NCBI RefSeq assembly: GCF_003892345.1
Contig: NZ_RRUE01000001.1
Location: 152,998-216,997, forward strand
DNA from: Lautropia dentalis
GTDB lineage: Bacteria; Pseudomonadota; Gammaproteobacteria; Burkholderiales; Burkholderiaceae_E
DNA: 64,000 nt
Direction of reading: 5' to 3'
This document shows positions 35,606 to 44,976 of the stretch, piece after piece (position 1 is the first letter of the stretch; each line of letters opens with the position of its first letter). A program made the position numbers and the translations under genes. The notes beneath the pieces are model-generated. The model was not told the DNA's origin. It saw only the letters and a list, made by a program, of their open reading frames with translations, and ran no database searches.

Positions 35606-36104
35606 GGGGGACGCGGGGATGATGCAGGTGAAAGGCAGGGGTGATGTAGTGAAGCCGGGTGGGGGGGGGAAGGTCCGGCGCTCATGGCCGGTGAGGTGGG
35701 CTGCAGGGCGCCCTGCCGGCACAGGGCAGGGGCCTGCTGCGCCAGGCCGGATGGAGCCATGACACGCGCCAGAGCCTCCCTAGTATGTGCGCCCCTGTCG
35801 GGGCTGACAAGCGCGGGCGGGTAGCCGGGCATGTGCGACCGCCTGTTGCAGGAAAATTTGTGCACCGCCACGAAATTGAAATCAAAGGTAACAATTATCG
35901 ATATCGTTACGTATCAAAACAAACCCAATGAACATTTATCAATTCTATCGGTGCCGTCGATATTGTTGTCATAAGGCTATTGAGCAGCATCAATGCAGGG
36001 GTGCTGCAGCTGGATGAACATGCCGCGCCGCCATGGCGGCCAGCTCTCTATCTTTCCGGAAACACATTACAGACAACCCTTCCCCCCTCTGCAAGGAACA
36101 GCTC
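35606..36104. other. Intergenic region between ydiJ copy 1 and the TonB receptor
   Basis: About 500 bp between divergent genes. It holds a nine-G run (35661-35669) in the ydiJ leader, a Fur-like site and an AT-rich patch from 35860 to 35980 that probably carries the receptor promoter. No gene seen. Confidence 0.65.
35886..35900. promoter_or_regulatory. Fur-box-like site upstream of the siderophore receptor
   Basis: AGGTAACAATTATCG matches the TGATAATnATTATCA consensus at about 10 of 14 positions. It sits in an AT-rich patch about 205 bp before the receptor start, and GTAAC/GTTAC arms (35888-35910) surround it. Confidence 0.45.
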
Positions 36105-38360
36105 ATGAGCCGTCATACGCCTGTCAGCCGTCGTCCGTCCTCTTCTTCGTCCTGCCTGCTTCGTCCTGCCGCCGTGGCACTGGCGCTGGCCTCGCTGCCC
36201 TGGGCTGCCCATGCCGCCGTCGATGAGACTTTCCAGCTGGGCACCGTGGTGGTGACGGGCAAGGCCCGCCTGAAAATGGACAGCGAAACCGCCTTCACGG
36301 CGTCGTCCATGCGCACCACCACGGGCCTGTCGCTGTCGCCGCGCCAGACGCCGCAGTCGGTGAGCGTGGTGACGCAGGCCCAGATGAGGGGGCAGGGCAT
36401 TCGCACCTTCGAGGGGGCGCTGAACACCACGACGGGCGTGAACGTGACGCGCAGTGCGTCGCGCTCGGTGTTCATGTCGCGCGGGTTCTACATCGAGCAG
36501 CTGGCCGAAGATGGCATCAACACCATGATCGGTGCGCCCGGCCTCAATGGCACGCCGGGGCGTGACCCCAAGCAGCAGCTGGACATTGCCCTCTACGACC
36601 ACATCGAGGTGGTGCGTGGTGCCACCGGGCTGACGCAGGGCGTGGGCGAGCCGGGCGGCACGCTGAACGCCGTGCGCAAGAAGCCCACCAGCACGCCCCT
36701 GGTCGAAGCCAGCCTGATGGTGGACCGCTTCGGCACCGTGCGTGCCACGGGCGACGTGTCCGGCCCGCTGAATGAAGACCGGGACCTGCGGGCGCGCCTC
36801 GTGACGGTGCTGGAAAAGGACCGGTCCTTCCAGGACAACGTCGATGGCAGGAATGCGCTGCTCTATGGCGTGGCCGACAAGACGCTGGGCGATGGCACGC
36901 GCTTCACCGTGGGCGGACTGGTGCACAACACGCACGACACACCGGACCCCAACGGCCTGCCGATGGCCCACGACAACACCGATGCCCACCTGCCCCGAGA
37001 CAAGTTCCTGGGCATGGACTGGAACAAGGGCCGCTATCGCAAGCGGGACGCCTTCGTCGAGCTGGACCACTACCTGAACGACGACTGGAACCTCAATGCC
37101 AAGCTGGACTACCGGCAGACCCATTCGGTGTCCGAGTACACCTCGCTGGCGGGTTCCGGTGCCGTGGGCGGTGGCATCAGCGCCACCGGCACGCTGCCGG
37201 TGGACGACATCGAGCGTTACGACCATGCCGGCAACCAGCTGGCCTTCCAGACCAACCTGAATGGCTCCTTCGAGGCGCTGGGCCAGAAGCACGAAGCCTT
37301 CATGACCTACAGCTACAGCCGCGAGAAGCTGGATGTGCGCGAGCGCTGGCAGGACAACGACGGCCTGACGGCGCCTGTCTACACCTTCACCGGCCATGAA
37401 GTGGCCCGTCCCGACTGGAACACCTACTACGGCCAGAACTTTTCGCACAACAACTTCTACAATCAGGGGCTGTCGGGGGGCGTACGCCTGAATGTGCGGG
37501 ACGATCTGCACATCCTGGTCGGCACGCGCTACACGCACTGGAAGCGTGACTGGGCCTACATCTACGACACCCGCAATGGCCAGCCCGATACGCGCGCCAA
37601 TACGCAGCTGATCACGCGCCGCAGCCGCTTCATCCCGTACGCCGGCGTTACGTACGATCTGGATGATGTCAACAGCATCTACCTGAACTACACCTCCATG
37701 TTCAAGGTCAACACCAACCCGGCACTCGACGGCGGCCCGCTGCCCGTGACGCAGGGCAGAAATTACGAGGTGGGCTGGAAGGCCGCGGCCAATGAGGGGA
37801 AACTGAACGCGTCGGTGGCGCTGTTCCAGGTGGATCAGGACAATACGGCGGTGCGCTCCAACCTGCGCACCACGGACGGTACCCGCCGCTGGGCCTGGTT
37901 CCCGCTGACCGAGCGCAGCCGGGGGCTGGATGCCGAGGTGTCCGGTGAGGTGATGCCCGGTGTCAACCTGTTTGCCGGCTATACCTACAACAAGCGCAAG
38001 TACACGGCCAGTGTCGGCAGCGCCGTGGCCGGGAAGGACTTTGCCAAACAGATGCCCAAACACATGCTGCGCGCCTATGGCAACTATCGCCTGCCGGGCG
38101 AGGCTTCGGCATGGACGCTGGGCCTGGGCATGCGCATGCAGAGCGCCACGGAAAGCGGCTGGGATATCCACAACGGTGGTCGCACGGTGTGGAATGCCAG
38201 CGTGCAGTACGCGCTGGATGCGCACTGGCAGTTCAACCTGAGCCTCAACAACCTCACGGACAAGCGCTACTACACGGACAACGGTTCACGCGGTTATGGC
38301 TATGGCAGCTACTACGGCGAGCCGCGTAACGTAGTGCTGACGGCAACGTGGCGGATGTAA
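36105..38360 (+). CDS. TonB-dependent siderophore receptor
   Basis: A 751-residue outer-membrane receptor of the FhuE/FpvA group. The signal peptide ends at AAHA, followed by FQLGTVVVTGKARL as the TonB box region. The plug domain contains SPRQTPQSVSVVTQAQM and GATGLTQGVGEPGGTLNAVRK, both diagnostic of ferric-siderophore receptors. A 22-strand-type barrel ends in FNLSLNNLTDKRYY and VVLTATWRM. AAGGAAC precedes the ATG. The Fur-like site upstream suggests iron repression. No siderophore synthesis genes are nearby, so it may take up a foreign siderophore. Confidence 0.93.
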   Translation: MSRHTPVSRRPSSSSSCLLRPAAVALALASLPWAAHAAVDETFQLGTVVVTGKARLKMDSETAFTASSMRTTTGLSLSPRQTPQSVSVVTQAQMRGQGIRTFEGALNTTTGVNVTRSASRSVFMSRGFYIEQLAEDGINTMIGAPGLNGTPGRDPKQQLDIALYDHIEVVRGATGLTQGVGEPGGTLNAVRKKPTSTPLVEASLMVDRFGTVRATGDVSGPLNEDRDLRARLVTVLEKDRSFQDNVDGRNALLYGVADKTLGDGTRFTVGGLVHNTHDTPDPNGLPMAHDNTDAHLPRDKFLGMDWNKGRYRKRDAFVELDHYLNDDWNLNAKLDYRQTHSVSEYTSLAGSGAVGGGISATGTLPVDDIERYDHAGNQLAFQTNLNGSFEALGQKHEAFMTYSYSREKLDVRERWQDNDGLTAPVYTFTGHEVARPDWNTYYGQNFSHNNFYNQGLSGGVRLNVRDDLHILVGTRYTHWKRDWAYIYDTRNGQPDTRANTQLITRRSRFIPYAGVTYDLDDVNSIYLNYTSMFKVNTNPALDGGPLPVTQGRNYEVGWKAAANEGKLNASVALFQVDQDNTAVRSNLRTTDGTRRWAWFPLTERSRGLDAEVSGEVMPGVNLFAGYTYNKRKYTASVGSAVAGKDFAKQMPKHMLRAYGNYRLPGEASAWTLGLGMRMQSATESGWDIHNGGRTVWNASVQYALDAHWQFNLSLNNLTDKRYYTDNGSRGYGYGSYYGEPRNVVLTATWRM

Positions 38361-38542
38361 TGATCCGGTAACTTTTCTGTCCATGTCTCCCTTTCATTGG
38401 GGGGCATGGCACGGTATGGCCCATACAATGCCCCGCTGTGACGTGCTGCATGGCGGGGCATTCGTTCGTGGGGACACGGACGGCAAGGGGGCAGAAGCCT
38501 GTCTGGTCATGCACACAACGGCTACGATCAGGAGGCGCGCTC

Positions 38543-39550
38543 ATGGCGTTCGGACGATTGGTCTCGCTCTTCAGAAAATCCCCGTTCATGCAGGGGCCGC
38601 TGCTGAGCAGGGTGGGGGTGATCATGCTGGCCATCACGCCGGTCCTCATTCTGCTGCTCTGGCGCTTCCACAGCCCCAGCATGATGGATGCCGATGTCCG
38701 GGGGGCCGTGATCCTCAACGATCCGCTCACCGCCACCCAGGAGTCCGGCTTTTATCCGGTGGTGTTCGATGTGGACGGCAATCCCCGTGGAACGCAGAGC
38801 CTTGCCCATGTGCCGCAGGGTTCGCCCAACGCCGGCCGTCTGCACCGGGGCGACCATGTGACGCTGCTGTGCGAGGGCCACCCCTGCGAGGTCGTGCAGA
38901 TCAGGCAGGGGGATCAGGTTCTCGTGTCGGGTGAGGCGCTGGCCGAGTTCTCGCGGTACAAAAACCGGATGAGTGCCCTGGGGCTGCTGGCCTGGGCGCT
39001 GTGCGGTGCCGGGCTGATCTGGCTTTCCGGGCGTCGCAGGCATGGGTTGTCGGGGCGTGGCATGGGGCGCCGGCGGCGACGTTCCCGGTCATCCGGTTCG
39101 TCACGCCCGGCCGGGTCTTCGCGGTCCTCCAGTTCATCACGTCCGGGAGGGGCTTCACGGTCCACCGGTTCATCGCGTTCGGGGGAGTCTTCGCGCCCGT
39201 CCGGTTCGTCGCGTTCAGGAGAGTCTTCGCGGCCGTCTGGTTCGTCGCGTTCGGGAGAATCTTCGCGTTCGTCCGGTTCGTCGCGTCGGGGAAGGTCTTC
39301 ACGGTCGTCCGGTTCGTCGCGTCTGGCAGAGTCATCCCGGTCGTCGGGGGCGTCACAACCGGCAGAATCCTCCCGGTCAGCCGGCGCGTCGCATTCGGCG
39401 GAGTCGTCGCGTTCATCCGGATCGTCCCGCTCTTCGTCGGGTGCGCCCCGGTCGTCCGGATCGTCACGGCCGGCGGAGGCGTCTCCATCGTCTGCCGGGG
39501 CGTCGCAGCCATCTGGTCAGTCCAGACCCACGTCCGCGGACAATGAATGA
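38543..39550 (+). CDS. Membrane protein with LCxxxPCxV domain and long Ser/Arg repeat tail (paralog 1 of 3)
   Basis: A 335-residue protein. A membrane helix (VIMLAITPVLILLLWRF) is followed by a domain of about 90 residues with VVFDVDGNP and VTLLCEGHPCEVVQIRQG, then a second helix (ALGLLAWALCGAGLIWLSG). The last 155 or so residues are almost only Ser, Arg, Gly and Pro in a 12-residue repeat (SRSGESSRPSGS), like a eukaryotic RS domain. AGGAGG lies 9 bp before the ATG. The next two genes share the membrane-domain layout. I know no named family for it. Topology suggests the domain is periplasmic with its two cysteines disulfide-linked, and the tail cytoplasmic. Confidence 0.75.
   Translation: MAFGRLVSLFRKSPFMQGPLLSRVGVIMLAITPVLILLLWRFHSPSMMDADVRGAVILNDPLTATQESGFYPVVFDVDGNPRGTQSLAHVPQGSPNAGRLHRGDHVTLLCEGHPCEVVQIRQGDQVLVSGEALAEFSRYKNRMSALGLLAWALCGAGLIWLSGRRRHGLSGRGMGRRRRRSRSSGSSRPAGSSRSSSSSRPGGASRSTGSSRSGESSRPSGSSRSGESSRPSGSSRSGESSRSSGSSRRGRSSRSSGSSRLAESSRSSGASQPAESSRSAGASHSAESSRSSGSSRSSSGAPRSSGSSRPAEASPSSAGASQPSGQSRPTSADNE
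39085..39535. repeat. 36-bp tandem repeat encoding the Ser/Arg tail
   Basis: Roughly twelve imperfect copies of a 36-bp unit are read in frame as SRSGESSRPSGS variants. Three central copies (about 39170-39270) are nearly identical, and the later ones are degenerate. The period is a multiple of three, so expansion keeps the frame. Confidence 0.88.
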
Positions 39551-39576
39551 GGCAGCTGCTGTCAGGAGGTGTTTCC

Positions 39577-40173
39577 ATGCCGCTGGGAGATTTCATCGGA
39601 CGCAAGGCGAAACCCGCAGTACGCGGGCCCGTGTTTCGCAGGGTCGGACGGGGTCTGCTGGCCCTGATGCCCGTGATCTTTTTATGCTTCTGGCATTTTG
39701 GCGGCCCTGATGTGGAGGGGGCGGATGCCCGCCCTGCGGTGATCGTCAATGATCCGGCCACCGATCTGCAGGATGGCGGCTTTCACCGGGTCAGCCTGGC
39801 GGTGGAGGGAAATCCCGAAGGGCAGCTGAGCCTTGCCTTCGTTCCGGAGGGCGCCTCGAATCGTGATGTCCTGCACCCGGGTGACCGCCTGATGGTACTG
39901 TGCGAAGGAACGCCCTGCGAAGTGGCCGAAATCCAGCGAGGAAACCGGGCGCTGATCGGAAATGGACCGCTGTCCGAGTTCTACCGCTACCAGAACCGGC
40001 TGACCGTTCTGGGGCTGCTCGTCTGGGGGCTGCTTGCGCTGGCCTTTCTGTCGGTGGCGTGGCGTGACCACCACGAGCTGCTCCAGCAGGAAAGCGAATC
40101 GGGCGGGTCCCGCTCGTCCAGACGACGGCGCTCATCGCGTACCTCCCGGGGGCGGGGGGCCACACGGGGTTGA
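39577..40173 (+). CDS. Membrane protein with LCxxxPCxV domain (paralog 2 of 3)
   Basis: A 198-residue protein with the same plan as its neighbours: helix (LLALMPVIFLCFWHF), domain with ILNDP-like VIVNDPATD, VEGNPEGQLSLAFVPEG and LMVLCEGTPCEVAEIQRGN, second helix (VLGLLVWGLLALAFLSVAW), and a short basic Ser/Arg tail (GGSRSSRRRRSSRTSRG) that looks like a short form of the paralog 1 tail. AGGAGG precedes the ATG by 7 bp. It starts 26 bp after paralog 1, so they are likely cotranscribed. Function unknown. Confidence 0.75.
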   Translation: MPLGDFIGRKAKPAVRGPVFRRVGRGLLALMPVIFLCFWHFGGPDVEGADARPAVIVNDPATDLQDGGFHRVSLAVEGNPEGQLSLAFVPEGASNRDVLHPGDRLMVLCEGTPCEVAEIQRGNRALIGNGPLSEFYRYQNRLTVLGLLVWGLLALAFLSVAWRDHHELLQQESESGGSRSSRRRRSSRTSRGRGATRG

Positions 40174-40213
40174 AGCCCGGGTGTGATTTCCGGAAAACCG
40201 GGGGGCTTTCATC

Positions 40214-40750
40214 ATGTTTTATCTGGATGCTTTCTTTGCACCCCCAGAGGTGCGAGGACCCGCACTGCGCAAGGCTGCAGAGATATCGGCGGTCATGCTC
40301 GTTCTGATGACGCTTCTTTGCTGGGATTACGGCTCTCCCGATGTGCGTGGGGTCGAGGCGCGGGAGGCCATGGTGGTTTCCGCACCCGCGCCAACACGTG
40401 ATGCATACGGTTTTTATCGCCTTGTACTGGATGTGGATGGAAATGGTATGCGTGGCAACAGGCGCCGCCCCAGCCTCGTTTATGTTCCCCAGGACGCGCC
40501 GAATCTCGATAGTCTGTGGAAAGGTGCGGAGGTGACGGTGCTGTGCCGCGAAACACCCTGCAAGGTCGTCGAAATCCGGCAGGCGGGACGGACCATCGTG
40601 CCGGCGGCAACGCTGTTTGAAATCCGCCGGCACCGCAACCAGAGCGTGATATTCGGTCTGGTTGGTGGCACTCTGGTGATTGGCGTGTTTCTTCTCGTGT
40701 CGTGGCGGGACGGCAGGAGGATGGCTCGTAGAAAGAGATCAGCCGGGTAG
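40214..40750 (+). CDS. Membrane protein with LCxxxPCxV domain (paralog 3 of 3)
   Basis: A 178-residue protein, the most diverged of the three. It has a helix (EISAVMLVLMTLLCWDY), DVRGVEAREAMVV, LDVDGNGMRG, LVYVPQDAPN, VTVLCRETPCKVVEIRQAG and a second helix (IFGLVGGTLVIGVFLLVSW), ending RRKRSAG without a Ser repeat. It starts 40 bp after paralog 2, with a poor ribosome site. It converges on fghA copy 1, 34 bp away. Confidence 0.72.
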   Translation: MFYLDAFFAPPEVRGPALRKAAEISAVMLVLMTLLCWDYGSPDVRGVEAREAMVVSAPAPTRDAYGFYRLVLDVDGNGMRGNRRRPSLVYVPQDAPNLDSLWKGAEVTVLCRETPCKVVEIRQAGRTIVPAATLFEIRRHRNQSVIFGLVGGTLVIGVFLLVSWRDGRRMARRKRSAG

Positions 40751-40784
40751 TACAGGAGCATGGCCGGACAGCAGGCAGTCTCCG

Positions 40785-41684
40785 TCACACCTTCCCCGAC
40801 TCATCCCTCCCTGCCCGCAGAATCCGCGCATGCCATCCGATGTGCTCGCCAATGAAGGTGGCAATGAAGTAGTAGCTGTGGTCGTACCCGGGTTGCAGGC
40901 GCAGTTCCAGCGGCTGGCCGGCGGCGGCGCAGGCTGTCTTCAGCAGTTCGGGGCGCAGCTGTTCCTGCAGGAAGGGGTCGTCGGTGCCCTGGTCGATCAG
41001 GATCGGCAGGTTGGAGGGGGCTGACAGCCCCATCCACTCGCGCCCCTGTGCCTTCACCATCGCCACGGCATCGTACTGCGCCCAGGCGGCGGGATCATCC
41101 CCCAGATAGGTCCGCAGTGCCTTCTGCCCCCACGGTACCTGCGAAGGGGCGACGATGGGCGCAAAGGCCGATACGCTGCGGTAGCGGGCCGGGTTGCGCA
41201 GTGCAATGGTCAGGGCGCCATGACCGCCCATGGAATGCCCGCTGATGGCCCGTACCTGTGTGGCCGGAAAATGCGCCTCGATGAGCGCCGGCAGCTCCTC
41301 CACCACGTAGTCGTACATGCGAAAGTGCGGTGCCCACGGCGCTTGCGTGGCGTTGACGTAGAAGCCGGCGCCCTGGCCGAGGTCATACGCTTCGTCGTCG
41401 GCCACGGCGTGGCCCTGCAGGTCGCTGCCGCGCGGGCTGGTGTCGGGGGCCACCAGAATGATGCCGCGCTGCGCGGCATACTGCTGCGCGCCGGCCTTCG
41501 TGATGAAATTCTGCTCGTTGCAGGTAAGGCCCGACAGCCAGTAGAGCACGGGGCATTTTTCGCCGGCCAGTGCCAGCGGGGGCAGGTATACCGCCACGTT
41601 CATGGCGGTGCCGGTGCAGGTGGATTCATGCTGCCAGACTTCCTGGCGGCCGCCGAAGCAGGCGTGCTGTTCAGTACGTTTCAT
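40785..41684 (-). CDS. fghA: S-formylglutathione hydrolase, copy 1
   Basis: Hydrolyses S-formylglutathione to formate and glutathione, the second step of glutathione-dependent formaldehyde oxidation. The protein has 299 residues, near the usual 280. The nucleophile elbow is ISGHSMGGHGALT. Family motifs include ACFGGRQEVWQHES, PVLYWLSGLTCNEQNF and PGYDHSYYFIATFIGEH, with the catalytic His in DHSYYF. It lies 64 bp downstream of frmA on the same strand, an operon. A second copy is at 58537. Confidence 0.96.
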   Translation of the reverse strand: MKRTEQHACFGGRQEVWQHESTCTGTAMNVAVYLPPLALAGEKCPVLYWLSGLTCNEQNFITKAGAQQYAAQRGIILVAPDTSPRGSDLQGHAVADDEAYDLGQGAGFYVNATQAPWAPHFRMYDYVVEELPALIEAHFPATQVRAISGHSMGGHGALTIALRNPARYRSVSAFAPIVAPSQVPWGQKALRTYLGDDPAAWAQYDAVAMVKAQGREWMGLSAPSNLPILIDQGTDDPFLQEQLRPELLKTACAAAGQPLELRLQPGYDHSYYFIATFIGEHIGWHARILRAGRDESGKV

Positions 41685-41748
41685 TGTGGTGTCCGCTGGG
41701 CATTGTTCTGGCGACGGGCGGGCAGAAGAGGGGGGCGGCCCGTCATGG

Positions 41749-42909
<1,161 letters not shown>

Positions 42910-42943
42910 TCACTGTAACACGTCATGGGGCGTGGTTCATGAT

Positions 42944-43097
42944 GGGCGCTTTCAGGCGAGGGCTGTACTTCATGGAAGACGGCTTTGGGTGATGAGGTCT
43001 GTGCTTCACGGAAGACGCTTTTCGGTGGGGGCGGCGTTTCATGGATGACGCTTCCGGGTGGGGGCCGTGCCTCATGGAAGACGCTTTCGGGTGGGGC
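42944..43097. repeat. Tandem array upstream of frmA copy 1
   Basis: About four to five degenerate units of 33-37 bp, each containing a stretch like GCTTTCGGGTGGGG then CATGGAAGAC. A homologous array precedes frmA copy 2 (60703-60891). It ends directly at the inverted-repeat element. Confidence 0.85.
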
Positions 43098-43282
43098 GGC
43101 GCGGGGAGGGGGAGACCCATGCGGCTCATACGCTCAATCCAGTTTTGTTGCCCACGACCTGCGTCGTGGTCAACAAAGCTGGATGGCTATAAAACTTTGC
43201 AACAACCGGGCTGCGCCCGCCCGTTGCAAAGTTTTCACGCCGACCACGAAATCGCCGCATGGGCCTCCCCCTCCCCACGCCG
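43098..43282. repeat. Inverted-repeat element, copy 1
   Basis: A 185-bp element with 28-bp terminal arms (43098-43125 and 43255-43282, two mismatches). It encloses two further perfect-stem hairpins, so it can fold into a three-way junction. It is nearly identical to 60892-61075. Confidence 0.88.
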
Positions 43283-43455
43283 CTTCTCGGGTTTGCTGGG
43301 TGCGGCTTTGACGGGCAGGGACTGGTGTTGCGCTTGCGATGTTTTCGCTGCGCGAGGTCATTGCATTGGTGGGGGCAACGTCCAGGAGTCTGTGGGGCAA
43401 CGTTCCGGAGAAAAGGCGGCGACGGGGCGGCAGACCGAATGATGTGGTGTGGCAG

Positions 43456-43500
43456 TCAAAAACGGAACCGCCCGCGCAACCTGGGTGGCTGGCGGGCGGT
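43456..43500 (-). terminator. Orphan terminator-like hairpin
   Basis: ACCGCCCGC (43467-43475) pairs with GCGGGCGGT (43492-43500). On the minus strand it is followed by TTCCGTTTTTG. The same hairpin at 61271-61311 sits directly downstream of the surface-protein gene, but no such gene is present here. Confidence 0.6.
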
Positions 43501-43931
43501 GAGGGAAGCGCTTTTGCCGGTGAGGGCGAAGCGCTTCGGGGGCAGGGGGGGTGGTTGTGGCGTATCTTGCATCATGGGTTCGTATCCAGTGAGAGACATG
43601 GCCAGTAAGGGCGACAAGTTTCGGCATCCACGTTACGGACGGCTTGGATCGAGTCCAGCCTGGCCCCTATCAGCGATAACCAGTCGCCTGCCAGAGCCCG
43701 GTGACATCACCCCCCGGATCATGGATGACTGGGGGCAGCAATCATGCCGGGTCTGGCTGGCCAAAGCCCCGGTTGTCCAGGACACGAACATAGTAACGGG
43801 GGCGGAAAGCCGGTACGACCCTAAGGGAAGTGGCGCGGCATGCTGCGGACAGCAGGCCGGACATGCCTGGTGGTGATGATCGGGGTTCTACAATTACGAC
43901 CCTGATTCATTCGTCCGACCGGGATCGAACC
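43501..43931. other. Region between block B copy 1 and block A copy 2
   Basis: The first 45 bp still match the block B copy near 61311-61355, and then similarity ends. The remaining 385 bp contain no convincing gene; a -10-like TACAAT (43889-43894) precedes the transporter. Confidence 0.55.
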
Positions 43932-44936
43932 ATGCCATTGAGCGGCCTTCTGGTGGGGCTGGCGTTCGGCTTTCTGCTGCAACGCGGCCAGTTCTGCTTC
44001 GTCTGCGGTTTCCGCGAGCTGTTCCAGAAGCGAGATCCGCGTTTCATGCTGGCGTTGCTGCTGGCTGTCGCCATCCAGTCGGTCGGCTTCTTCGGGCTGC
44101 AGGCGGCCGGGCTCATCCGTCTTCCCACCGAGCAGATGCCGATCCTGGCCACCGTGCTGGGCGGGTTGCTGTTCGGCATGGGCATCATCCTGGCGCGCTG
44201 CTGCGGCAGCGGCAGCTGGTTCCGCAGTGGCGAAGGCGCCGCCGGCAGTCTGCTGGTGCTGCTGGTCTTTGCCATCACCCTGGCGGCCTGCCAGGCGGGG
44301 CCGCTCAAGAACCTGCTGCAGCCGCTGTTGCAGCAGACATCCTCACTGGGGCTGATCCACGAGACGCTGGGCATTGCGCCATGGTGGTGCGTGGCGGCAC
44401 TGGTGGTCATGTGCGCCGGCCTGCTGTGGCGGGCGCGCCGGCAGGCCACCTCTTCCCCGTCGCCCGCCAGTGATGCGGCCGAGGCCGTCGAGGCGGGACG
44501 CTATCCCCTGGGGATTGCCGCGCTCATCGGTCTGCTGGGCGTGCTGGCCTGGTGGCTCAGCTGGCAGAGCGGCCGCAACTATGGTTACGGCGTGGCTGTG
44601 CCCACGGCCAACGTGCTGCAGTATCTGGTCACCGGCCAGAGCCGCTATCTCAACTGGGGCAGTCTCTTCGTGCTGGGTATCCTGCCCGGTGCCTTCTTCA
44701 GCGCCTGGCTGCGGGGGCAGTTCCGCTGGCGGGTGCCGCCGGTGGAACAGGTGCCGCAGTGCATCCTGGGCGGCGTGCTGATGGGGGTGGGCGCCACGCT
44801 GGCCGGCGGCTGTACCATCACCAACACCCTGGTGGCTACCGCCTACTTCTCGTGGCAAGGCTGGCTGGCCACGCTGATGATCCTGCTGGGCTGCTGGCTG
44901 GCGCTGCGCCTGCTGCGCACGCCGTCCTGTGCCTGA
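43932..44936 (+). CDS. TsuA/YeeE-YedE-family thiosulfate or sulfur-compound transporter, copy 2
   Basis: A 334-residue paralog of the gene at 25544, with the same cysteine motifs (RGQFCFVCGFREL, ARCCGSGSWFRSGEGAAGS, LAGGCTITNTLV) and the same membrane profile. Differences concentrate in the cytoplasm-side loop near residues 165-190 (RARRQATSSPSPASDA here). The start at 43932 aligns with copy 1. It precedes rhodanese lipoprotein copy 2 by 40 bp. Confidence 0.88.
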   Translation: MPLSGLLVGLAFGFLLQRGQFCFVCGFRELFQKRDPRFMLALLLAVAIQSVGFFGLQAAGLIRLPTEQMPILATVLGGLLFGMGIILARCCGSGSWFRSGEGAAGSLLVLLVFAITLAACQAGPLKNLLQPLLQQTSSLGLIHETLGIAPWWCVAALVVMCAGLLWRARRQATSSPSPASDAAEAVEAGRYPLGIAALIGLLGVLAWWLSWQSGRNYGYGVAVPTANVLQYLVTGQSRYLNWGSLFVLGILPGAFFSAWLRGQFRWRVPPVEQVPQCILGGVLMGVGATLAGGCTITNTLVATAYFSWQGWLATLMILLGCWLALRLLRTPSCA

Positions 44937-44976
44937 GCATCCTTTTCATCCCTTTGCGTCTGTCTGCACCATCATC

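Noticed and set aside
38921..39761. Minus-strand Thr/Asn/Arg-rich frame opposite the Ser/Arg repeat
   Set aside because: It is an antisense product of the 36-bp repeat; the plus-strand frame has a strong ribosome site, membrane helices and two paralogs.
42923..43129. Small minus-strand frame with a repeated PKASSM-like motif
   Set aside because: It is simply the translation of the degenerate tandem array upstream of frmA. It has no ribosome site, and the frame is not maintained in the homologous array at 60703-60891.
43259..43876. Plus-strand open frame of about 200 codons between frmA copy 1 and the transporter
   Set aside because: It runs through an inverted-repeat arm and the orphan terminator, its composition is not protein-like, and the duplicated counterpart at 61053 loses the frame.
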